A stretch of DNA of 64,000 nt from Fusarium oxysporum f. sp. lycopersici 4287 (lineage: Eukaryota; Ascomycota; Sordariomycetes; Hypocreales; Nectriaceae): contig NC_030986.1 in NCBI RefSeq assembly GCF_000149955.1, forward strand, positions 1,059,967 through 1,123,966. Direction: 5' to 3'. Under the pieces are notes generated by a model that was not told the origin of the DNA, searched no databases, and saw nothing but the letters and a program-made list of their open reading frames with translations. This document shows, piece after piece, positions 45,901-55,276 of the stretch. Numbering within the stretch: the first letter of the stretch is position 1; every line of letters starts with the position of its first letter. The position numbers were made by a program, and so were the translations under genes.

Positions 45901-47018
45901 ACAAAACAGGTTTCTGGGCCATCCCAGCTTACACCATGCAGGGTGTGAATGCAGAGGTCTCCAAGTACTTTGCCAAGAGTGTCCAGAACTATATCACCTC
46001 GTCGCGAGCTACCCAAGGTCAGCACGAGATGCAAGAGGCAACACCAGGTGAAAGAGATGACGTCGTTCAAAGATGGAATAACGTCAAGTTTGACCTCAAG
46101 AACTTCTATCAGTGGAAGAGAAAGGAAAAGGTTGCAGGAAAACGCCCTGAAGAGCCCCGGCTTGACAGCTCAGAGGCTGGGTTTGAGCGGCCACGTACCG
46201 GATGGCGACATACCAAGAAGATGTCTTTTGAAGAACGAAAGAAACTTCACGCCGACAAGGATGTATGGAAGAGGGGATTCCTGGACGCCCCTGTCCCACA
46301 ATCAAACGCAAGTGATGCTTCAAGTATACAAACGAGCTCATCTGAGGATCCCGAGCTTGAAAAGGCCATTCGGGCGTCAGTGCTTGAGACATCTCGTGGC
46401 AACAGTGAGGAAGACGCCCAGGTGGAGGCCGCTATCCGTGAGAGCATCAAGGCTGTTCGGCAACAAGTTGGGTCAAGCGAGGCAGGCCCGCTTCCTTTGA
46501 AAGATCCGTCCATTTTTGAAGATGCCGACTATCAAATCACAGACGAGGAGTATCAGGCCCTTGTCGAGCAGGCGATCCAGCAGAGTCTAGGTAACGATGT
46601 GCCGTTGCCCGACTATTCTGATGTGCCAGAGCTTGATGCAACGGATACTGTGTCTCAACCTCCCGCCCAGACCTCCACCCAGGAAGACGATGCGGAGCTC
46701 AAGCGAGCCATTGAAGCCTCCAGGAACCAACCTCCGCCGCCACTCCCACCGAGGGAAGAAAACGATGATGAGTTTGAACGGGCCATTGCGGCGTCGAAGG
46801 AAGCTATGGAACAAGAAAGCAATCAGCGGTCTGAGGAAGATATCGTGATGGAGTACGTCAAGCGACAGAGCTTGGCGGAGGAAGAGTACAGAAAGCAGAT
46901 GGCAAAGGGGAAGAGCGCAGCGGGTGCTGGCGATGACGATGACGAGGAGTTGAAGCGGGCGATGGAGGAGAGTTTGAAGATGAATCGGGGAGATGCATCA
47001 GGCCCATCAGGAAGTTGA
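42957..47018 (+). CDS. sterol-glucosyltransferase-like protein with VPS13-like region and UIM array
   Basis: A 1268-residue protein in six exons: 42957-43170, 43234-43900, 43952-44188, 44235-45002, 45050-45861 and 45910-47018. All phases agree. The GT1/GT28 glycosyltransferase region has QIVGSRGDVQPFVALGKVLK (about residue 133) and the donor-site motif VVHHGGAGTTAAGIKAGKPT near residue 485, matching fungal and plant UDP-glucose:sterol glucosyltransferases. It lacks the PH and GRAM domains of Atg26/Ugt51. After a Ser/Pro linker, residues about 795-905 (DGVTGLVTQPLKGAEKEGVQ, then GLVKGFGKGIGGLIAKP) resemble the C-terminal amphipathic region of VPS13 and ATG2 lipid-transfer proteins. The last 225 residues hold six or seven UIM-like helices. 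Likely a membrane-associated enzyme coupled to ubiquitin; the coupling is inference. Confidence 0.88.
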
Positions 47019-47692
47019 GGCGGTAAACGCAATAGACGATGTGAATTCGACAAACCTGCAAGATTCTAGGATACCCGCATTAAGCACGAAACAAATGAAT
47101 CGTACTGTTTGATATTGTGTCCCTATTTGTGCAAACGACCGCGTTGGTGTATGTGTAGACGCCTCTTGTCATTGGTTTGGTTTGGCGATGGTAGATTATA
47201 CAAACACTCAGCCGACGTGCATATACTAGTACCTTACCATGTAATCCCTGTCTCTGCATATTGACCTCTCGGACAGGGGATAGCAAGGCCAGAAAAAGGA
47301 ACATGTAATTCAATCAGGGCTCCCTCTCAAATCGACTGCCTTTTCAACTTGAACATCTCGTTCACAAACTTGCATCACAGCTACCATATTCAATCATACC
47401 TCGCTCAACCAAAACGCAAGTAGAGATGCCTGAATAACAGAGCGAACTGGAAAGAATACGTGTAAGTGAAATACATTCGACGCCCACTTTATTCTGTCTT
47501 TGTATTGACGTCTCTCTCAAGCGATTATGACTACATCTTGAAATTTTACGCATGGCTGAGTTGTCTCAAGATGGGAATCTCAATGTTCAAAGATCGGCAA
47601 GTTTATACAGTGATTCATGTGCCTCCCTACCAACGTTGACTTGAGTCAATAGGATGAAAGAAGATGTGAACTGTTTAGACAATCGTTAGACG
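47019..47692. other. intergenic
   Basis: 674 bases downstream of the glycosyltransferase gene, holding its 3' region and the sequence before a small plus-strand ORF. No other signal was seen. Confidence 0.5.
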
Positions 47693-48010
47693 ATGCTGTT
47701 GCCGAGAGTTGCTCAGAGATTGGTGATTTTACCACTGCCACCCTTGGCTCTGATGGAAATATGGGTGGGTGTGACGATTTCCTGGGCGTGTCTGGTCCTT
47801 ATCCGCGTTCTTTTAAAAAGGCTCAGAGTTAAAGAGAAGGAGAAGGAGGATAAGGTCGCTAGAGACAAGGAGTTGAAGGCTCTGGAGGTTAAGATTAAGG
47901 CGTTGGAAGAGAAGTGGCTGATAAACAGTGAGGAGATGCAGGCTTTGAAGAATAAGTATGACGAGCTTAATTCAAAGGTTGATGCTCTTGAGAGGGAGTT
48001 GAGAGGTTAG
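47693..48010 (+). CDS. small membrane-anchored coiled-coil protein, hypothetical
   Basis: A 105-residue ATG-started ORF that I do not recognise. A hydrophobic segment (MEIWVGVTISWACLVLIRVL, about residues 21-40) is followed by a highly charged Lys/Glu region with heptad leucines (about 50-103), for example KELKALEVKIKALEEKW. The clean split between a membrane segment and a coiled coil makes chance unlikely, but no homologue comes to mind. It could be a single-exon gene or the last exon of a longer one whose 5' part I cannot place. Confidence 0.5.
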   Translation: MLLPRVAQRLVILPLPPLALMEIWVGVTISWACLVLIRVLLKRLRVKEKEKEDKVARDKELKALEVKIKALEEKWLINSEEMQALKNKYDELNSKVDALERELRG

Positions 48011-48675
48011 TCTATCTATGTGGCCCGAATCTAAGGATGGGGAGCCCGTGTGGTTCGTCTCTGAGATCTTAAGAACTGGTCTTAGGGGATTTGAATTGTA
48101 TTGGATTGGACTAGTGGTATGGCTTATTGAGTAGTAGTTAGTTATTAAGTCAAATTGAGAATCTCTTCTGTCATTTGCTTATCGTCAACGTGTTATGGGA
48201 CTTTGGATGGGAATATCTGAACTGGTCGAGCTGAAGAGATTGGGTAGTGTGTGTCGAAGGGCTTTTTGGGTAGTGGATCGAGGGCTTGTAATTACACCAT
48301 ATGTTAGCTTGAGAAGAAGAAGAACAAGGTTTGTATGCATATACAGTCCTAATAGACGTCTATTTCTGCTGCTGTAAAAGGAGTGATCGTTTGTATTGGA
48401 GTGTAGTGATCTTGTATATGTCGAGACGGACAATAAGTCAGGTAGACATACGTTTGCCCTAAAGTAGATAGAAAATGAAAGATTTTGGTGGAAGTAAAAG
48501 CTATTTACTCGGTGTTTGGCAGTGATGGCGGCCTGGCAGGCCAAAGTAACTAGCGGATGGGGTGCCTTTATTTCTCCTGGGCCCCGAGTCTCTCTCCTCC
48601 TCATCACAATCCACTCCCCATTTTCTCTTCACTCAAAGCAGCCTCCCTTATGAGATTCAGTCTCGGTTCGCTACA
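48011..48675. other. intergenic
   Basis: 665 bases between the small coiled-coil ORF and the cysteine-motif gene. A minus-strand ORF of 140 codons here has no protein-like features and is judged a chance ORF. A C/T-rich leader precedes 48676. Confidence 0.45.
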
Positions 48676-49893
48676 ATGAGTGGTGATCCTTTGTCGAAAC
48701 GTTTGCCGCCTGAGATTGACGAGCTCGTGAGTTGTCCCCTTCTTCACCCTCTCTCTACTCACCTCGAGCTGACATGGCCCATTCAGGAGCCAGCGGCTCG
48801 TAGATTGTGGAGCCATAAGAGGAAGGCGAAGAATTCATAGGATGATATCTTCTACCGTCCGCCCGATCATGTCGTTGACAACACTACTGGCGATGATGCT
48901 CCTGCGAAGAAGAAGAGGCGCACCGACAACTCTTCTAAGGGCAAGCCACGCGTTACTCCTTGCACAGGATGCATCTTGAGAATGGCCGAAAATGGACCTG
49001 AACACGTTTGTTGCTATACAGATTGTATGTTGCTCTCCTTTCCCTCTCAATGTCTGTGCCGAGATCAGTCCTGACTCCTATCGCCAGCCAAGCTCGACGG
49101 TCCCAGCTGCTACGACTGCGCCCGCAACCACCGTGAATGCAATTAGGTAAACTCCGCCCTCCTCTCCTACTTGAGGATGCCCTCTAATCTTGTTCTCCAG
49201 CCCGTTGGAAAGGCTGCTAAACTCGGAGAGGCCCTCCAGAAAATGGCACTCGGCATCACTAACGGCAACACTGTAAGTTTAAGACCAATCCTGACGGTAC
49301 TTCCCCGACTTACCCTTCTCAAGAAGTCCTATGAATGGTCTACAAAGATGGAATGGACTAGAAAATCAAAAGAAGCCAAAGCATCTGTCAAGGCGATTCA
49401 GGAGACGCCTGGTGTTGCTCCTGAAGGAAAGTTTCAGAACCGTTCTGAGGAGTCTAAGCCCAGGTCTGCTCCCGATGGAAAGGTGCCTCATACTGAGAGA
49501 ACTAGTTTCCTTTCAAACAATCCTACACCTATCATCAAGTCTGAGCAGCGCGACGTGGTTTCTCCCAAGGGCATGTCCGTTCCTGGAAGTGTTACTGTCC
49601 CTCAGCTCCAGGACATTCCTCGCTACGGCCCTCCACCCCTTGAAAGCCAGCTGCAGGGCTCGATCGCTCGGCTCGAGGTGACCATGAACCGAGTCGCCGA
49701 CAATCTCGAAGCCAACAACAGCCTTCTGAGACAGCTCATAGGCCAAAGCGTCAAGAACACCAACGATCTCCTCGAGGTCAACCGGGAGAACGGCGCTCAC
49801 CTCGACACGACCAACAAACTTTTGCGCCAAATGCTTGATAAGACCGGTCCCTCTAAAGAAGGACCTGAGGTGGATCTCCTGACTTTTGAGTGA
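48676..49893 (+). pseudogene. cysteine-motif protein gene with in-frame UAG codons
   Basis: Unrecognised fungal gene whose exon structure is intact: 48676-48726, 48787-49024, 49088-49146, 49201-49272 and about 49324-49893, with consensus introns and consistent phase (about 330 codons). It encodes a basic region (SHKRKAKNS), then a Cys-rich module (PCTGC ... HVCCYTD ... SCYDCARNHREC, CxxC-type), a disordered middle, and a C-terminal heptad-like region (LLRQLIGQSVKNTNDLLEVN). Such Cys modules occur in uncharacterised, possibly DNA-binding, fungal proteins. TAG codons lie in frame at 48838-48840 and 49144-49146, each one transition away from CAG. The first could be avoided if splicing used it as an alternative acceptor; I found no splice that avoids the second. 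Could be a pseudogene or need RNA editing. Confidence 0.6.
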
Positions 49894-50415
49894 TCTGCGG
49901 CGTCAACATCGGTCCTTGGACTTGTTTATAGAGAATACATATCAGGTGTTCCTATACTGTGTTTATCTTACTGCTTTGTGAACTGATCCAATATATTCAC
50001 TAACCTGCCAAGCCAGTCTCGGTCGACTAACCAGCCTTATTCTGCTACATCTTGAGGTTCAAGGTAGCAGCTGTGTGCTCTGTTGAGACTAAATATTAAG
50101 GAGGCCTCTTTTATGCTGGTTTTCTTTTTGTGATATGTAGCGCCTCGTAACCAAAACAACAATCTCCCCTTTTTTGAGTGATATGTCGCATCGACACCAG
50201 ATACTTGAACTTTTTATAGAAAGGATATCTCAAGTGTTCCTATACTGTGATTATCTCACTGCTTTTCTTTGTGACCTGATCTAAACTATTCCTAAACTAC
50301 CGCCTGTCACAGCCCTGCTAATCTTCTTTATGCTTGTAAATTGATCCCGCTTGTTCGTTCAGATCTTGAGATTCAAGGCACTACCTGCGTTATCTGTTAA
50401 GACTTAATGTTAAAG
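49883..50415. repeat. diverged direct repeat of a gene 3' end
   Basis: Copy 1 (about 49883-50100) starts at the last codons and TGA of the cysteine-motif gene. Copy 2 (about 50169-50415) starts with a similar TTTTGAGTGAT. The best-kept block is GTGTTCCTATACTGTG, near 49947 and 50234, followed by matching TTATCTNACTGCTTT. The offset is about 289 bases, and the two have drifted with many substitutions and small indels. Confidence 0.7.
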
Positions 50416-51823
50416 TTATTATATGTTTTCTTCTTTTCTTCTTTTCTTAGAATAATGCATGATACCTTTGATTTTGTTATTAAAAACCTACTGTTATTGT
50501 ATTATTCTAGCTATGTAGCCGCTTTACTTAGTATCTGGCTACGGCATTATTTATCTCTTTATAGAAAAGACATGTATTACATTGGCGAGGACGGTGCAGG
50601 AAAGGTCGTCCCAACATATCATGGGCTCGTTAGGTGAGACGATTTGAGAGACCGGGATTCAGGGGCTGTTGGCCGTAGCTACTCATATAGGTCGGCTATA
50701 GATACGCCTATTATCAGAAAATGTTTGTCCATCAGAGCCTTTGTTCTTCTGAGGCTTTATTTTGGCGAGAAGCAACAGTCGGATCCGAAGCATGCATTCC
50801 ACGGACGCAAGGGCCTAAAAAGGGTTCGGAGCTTCACCATGACATCCAATATTTCCCATTCTAATTCATCCGCTCGACTCATTGGCAGTATTTAAGGCCC
50901 TCTACTACTCTTGGTTACAGGTACGTCCTAGTTGTTACTAATAACCTAGCAAAGCACAGCATTTCGGCCTCTATTTGGAAGCTCAGCTCGACCACCTTGG
51001 ACCATCATCAGAATGTATGCCTCATTGAGCGAACAAGACATATCCGTTTCATCTTTTGATTTATGAAGAGAAACTGGAACTTCTTGATATTTTGTCCCAT
51101 CGAGCCCCAAACAGTATCTAGGTTTTCGTCTATTAAACACCAATGAATAGGATCCAGGCAGTCTAAGAGTTGGTTAGCAGCCATAGAGGTGTCAACAATG
51201 ATCTAAGTCGTCACTAACAATAGATACAAATTCAAATAGACAGCTAAGTACATTCTGGGCCATAAATATTAAGTATATGATTTAATCTTCATGCAATTAA
51301 AAACTGAGGGAAATCTACCCTTGATGGGCAGTCTGCGAGGCCAGTCGTAGTGATGGTGAAATACGATAGTTGCTTTTTGTAAGGCTGGCGACCTCTAGCT
51401 ACGGTACCTTAGGCTACGAGAGCTACCTTAAACCAAGAGCAATGCACCATAAAAGAGCTTTTAGCCCTTCAGCAAATGCAATGACAGCTACAGAATTGTC
51501 GACGATGTAGCCCCCGGCTTAGATTCTATAATTTGAACGAGACGGCAAGCCACGCCAAATGTTCAGCATATATCACATACATTCAGCATACGTCTCATTC
51601 ATTTGCGTCAAAACAGTCAAAGTCCAGATTGTCGGTTCGGACCCTTTTTCCCGAGATATAATACAAAGGCTCCCCTCATAAACCGCAATACAACAAACAA
51701 AATTTCCAGTGTGGCCGTATTAACCCCATTGCAGATGGCGCATCCTCTCGTCTGTGAGAGGTCCTACTCCATAAAAAAGCATCCCCCCTTTCTCTTTGAG
51801 TTTCCCCTTCTTCGTCGCGCAAT
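50416..51823. other. AT-rich gene-free stretch with possible coding relic
   Basis: About 1.4 kb with low GC, runs of T and A, and no intact gene. On the minus strand 51167-50946, an open frame of about 70 codons with protein-like composition (YCLGLDGTKYQEVPVSLHKS) may be a decayed exon. No transposon ends were recognised. Confidence 0.4.
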
Positions 51824-52397
51824 TTAGCTGGAGAACTTTCGGGTAATCTTGGCGATAACTGAGATAGAGTTAGCACGCACAATTGATGTTTGCGGGGGTA
51901 GAGGGGTGAAGTACTGTGAAGAGCAACGACGCTGAAGATGAAGACAAGGGACAGAACGAGAACGACAACGGGGTCGACCTTCAGACCGGGAGACTCATCG
52001 GTGTAAAGTCCTGTCGAGTTTGTTAGTACAGTCGTCCAATGGCTTTATGTCCCAATTCTCGAGGCAAAGGGCAACGTACGCAGCATGGTGCTGCTGGAAC
52101 CACCGGCGCCAGCGGCGCGAGTGCTGCTTGGTCGAGCATTGGCAATCTTCTCCTTCTGGTCGGCAGCAGCGCGTCGTCGGATAGCAGTACGGGGACCACC
52201 AGGAATAGCAGGGGATGAGGGACGGCCGATGTTAGCACCGCTGGCAGCAGCGCCGCCGTTGACGGGAGAAGAAGGGCGAGGAGAAGACTAAGAAGAGAAT
52301 ATGTCAGCAAATTGATGTTCTTGAGTTACCATTCGAGCTCAGTCGCAATGCGACACTAGCTTCAATTGAAGTCGTGGGAGTCAAGCAGTCATACCAT
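51824..52397 (-). CDS. Sec61 beta subunit (SBH1-like)
   Basis: A 113-residue tail-anchored subunit of the ER protein-conducting channel. Exons are 52397-52395, 52287-52080, 52010-51915 and 51858-51824. The first exon is only the ATG; the intron starts at once with GTATGA and ends CTTAG. Phases agree throughout. The protein opens MSSPRPSSPVNGGAAASG, has the Sec61-beta motif GGPRTAIRRRAAADQKEK and LYTDESPGLKVDP just before a single membrane helix VVVLVLSLVFIFSVVALHII, and ends KITRKFSS. Each exon is short, so the gene is invisible to simple ORF calling. Confidence 0.93.
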
Positions 52398-53684
52398 TGT
52401 TGAAGAATTAAACCTGGACAAGGAGGCGTGACAAAGGAATCGCTGCAGGATTCCGAGAACCTAAGGCGCGAAGGAGAGAAATAAAGGAGAGGATGGTTTG
52501 GTAGTTGGACGTTGATGGAACCAAGATCGAGAGAGACGACACGGGGACTAAATTAATGGAGGTGTTGTGCAATTCCCCCCCGTAAATGGAGCACCCTGTT
52601 TAGGGAGTTAGTTGAGGCCACCTTCACCAGAAAGAAGGGGACGCGGTGCTATGATTTTCCGGTGGCGTTGGCGTCCGAGTTAGAGAGCTCCAGCCTCTTC
52701 CAACCTTAGGTCAGGGACCACAGGGAACAGCTCTCTCCACAATATGAGCTGTAAGCTCCACCACTACAAGCTATCGACCATGCGATAGTTTGCCAATTCA
52801 AGTCAAGCTTCAAAAAGAAAACATGTGATTTATCCAATTCAAAAAAACGCCGTCATTTTTTTCTTGTTAAGAAATTTTACAATTTAGTGAGACTATGTAT
52901 GGGAGAGATGGCTGTAGCCTCTACACCTGCTGATCCTATCATTTAGTCAGGCGGATTGGATATCAACGACAAACGCTCTCTTGCTCGCTTCCGAGTCCGC
53001 TAGCAGACTCGATATGAATGTATCAGGGGGTGGTGTATAATCAAAAAAATAAACAACAACGACAAGATGAAGAATAAGAAGCGGTAGCAAAGACAGAAAC
53101 CATAAGACAAAGGGAATCAAGATAATAAAAAACATTCCGCGCATCGCTGGCGCGTCATCCATACACTCCACTTGCCCATTTCCTCCTCCAGCTCTATCAT
53201 CCCCAGGAGATGGTAAGACAGGTTTTTGGCTCTTCTTGTGAGACTGCCTGTTGCTTCAGCCCAGCGTATACTGCACACGACATCCTACCCGTCATTCCTC
53301 TCCGTCCCTGGAGATGAAGAGCCCCTGATATGTGTCCCGTTGCCTCTCCTGATGCTGATCCATCTTTTGTGCTTCGAATCTGTGAGATGTAATGGCAAAG
53401 CCTGCTGCAAGAGGCCTCTGTGCTGATGTCGACCAAAGACCGCCAGGTATCTTTTGTATAAAAGGAAGTTGGAGCGTAATGGTAAGGTCCGTTTCGTTTC
53501 GTTTCGTGCCACCCGCTCAATTATGTATGATTAGACAATAGTACATCTACACCAGGAAACGAAAGCTCTCAACCAAACGCCTTCCGCTATGATGGCAACT
53601 CTGCAGATCAAGGGTTGTAGTTCGAATCGTTGAAAAGTGTTTTTGACAAAGTAAAAAAAAGTTGTTTTATGAAAGGTTCATGCT
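52398..53684. other. intergenic, SEC61-beta promoter
   Basis: About 1.3 kb between two minus-strand genes. It contains a C-run at about 52575, A/T runs near 52820-52880 and a triple GTTTC at about 53490-53507. No gene was seen. Confidence 0.5.
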
Positions 53685-55276
53685 TCAGAGAGTGACGTCG
53701 AGGACAAGGCTGACATCGGCCACGTTGGGCCCTGCCAAGTCTTCGAGAACGGGTATCAGGTCTAGTAGCTCGTTGTCGTGCGCATCAGAGAACCAACTGC
53801 TGATGGGGACGGCGTGCTGTGGGTGGAAGATGTATGAGGTGGGCGAATTATCAATGATGATGGTATCCTTCAGGTCACGTCCAACTTGGGACAGGTCCTT
53901 GACATAGTTTCCTTGATGGTTGTAGCAACTCTCGCGGAATAGTCTATGATGAACGACCTTGTGAATGTCGAGCTGGTCCAATAACGGATCTCCATACTGC
54001 AGATTGTTAGGTTGCTCATTCATCATCCGTGATTGGGCAGACTCACCTTAGAAACAGATGCTGTAAAGACAACAACTTCGTAGAGCTCACCGACTCGCTT
54101 CATGAATTCGTCGACGCCGGGTCGCTTGATCACGTAGACATTGTGGTAGTTGCCCTCAATCTCGACAGGGATTGTGAAATCGGCCTGATGTAAGATCTGC
54201 ATGATAATTAGCGCATATCCCATGATCCACCTTTACTCAAAGCATACCTTGAAAGAACTGTGGACAAGAGTTTCGTCGAGGTCGAGAACAAGACACTTTC
54301 GACCCTTGTGCTCCGGGGCAATGGGGGGCAATAACCACTTCTGCGGCTCGGGTGCTGATGGGCCAGCGTCTGTGAATTGGCTGGGTGCCACGACAGCCGG
54401 ACCAGGACCTGGGGGTGGGGGAGGAGGTGGTATCGTCCTTTGAGCTGGGGCTTCGACTGCAGGGGCCAATGGTGCCTCTTCTGGCTCTTCAGTGGCAGCA
54501 TCTTGCATGTTCACATCACCGTCATTACCCGTCTTGTCTGCGACCTTTGGCTCCTCTTCTGTGGGTGTCGGCTTGGGGGGCTCCACTGTCACTGCAGGAG
54601 GAATCGATTGCTTCGATTCCCTGTTGGCTTGCTCTGTCGCTGTGGCTTCGTTGTTGGCTGAGCCTGACGAGGTAGCCTCGTCCTTTGGCTCCGGTGCGGA
54701 TACGGTTGCTTGAGGTTCTCTCTGGGAGGCTGGTCTGGGCTGTTCCTGGGGAGTGTTGGTTCGTGACCTTGCGGAAGTTGGGCGCGGAGGTAGGACGTCA
54801 AGCTTGTGCACGTTTTCGTTGTTATCCTCGTTTCCAGCTGGGCCCTCGGGGGTACCACAACATCCAAGAAAAGCCAACAGGCCACCACGGCTCTTCTTCT
54901 TCTGGGCGGGGGCGACAGGAGAGTTTGGCTGAGTGTTTGCAGCAGTGTTTGTGGGTTCAGTCTCGCCGCCTGTCCTGTTGCTTGAAGTGCTTCCGTTCCG
55001 TCGTCGCGCACGGAGGCTACCTTTGGAGTCTTTCGATCGACTGCCGATGCTGTTCCGGGGGTCGCTGACTGTAGCCCCACTCAACCCCGTAGATGTTGGT
55101 GACGATTGGTTCCGCTGTGATGATGATCTTGATGGGACCTTAAGGAGACCACGACCTTTCTTGGAGCTCGCTCCCCCTTCTGAAGATAATTGAACCTTGT
55201 TAGACATCTCAGCATCGGCAGAGTTCGCCTGGGGCTGAATTTCGTCGTTCGGGTTTGATTGTAGCTTGTCTGACAT
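53685..55276 (-). CDS. NIF/FCP1-homology phosphatase (PSR1-like)
   Basis: A 496-residue HAD-family Ser/Thr phosphatase. Exons are 55276-54248, 54196-54047 and 53996-53685, all phase 0. The N-terminal 320 residues are disordered and rich in Ser, Pro, Thr, Glu and Gln, with a short hydrophobic/cysteine patch [11 protein letters not shown] (about residues 131-141) that could be palmitoylated as in yeast Psr1/Psr2. The catalytic FCP1-homology domain fills the C-terminus: [17 protein letters not shown] with the DxDxT nucleophile, [20 protein letters not shown], and [20 protein letters not shown]. Yeast PSR1 acts with Whi2 at the plasma membrane in stress signalling; the same role here is inference. 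Confidence 0.9.

Noticed and set aside
48185..48607. 140-codon minus-strand ORF
   Set aside because: Starts in the C/T-rich leader of the next gene and shows no domain or plausible composition.
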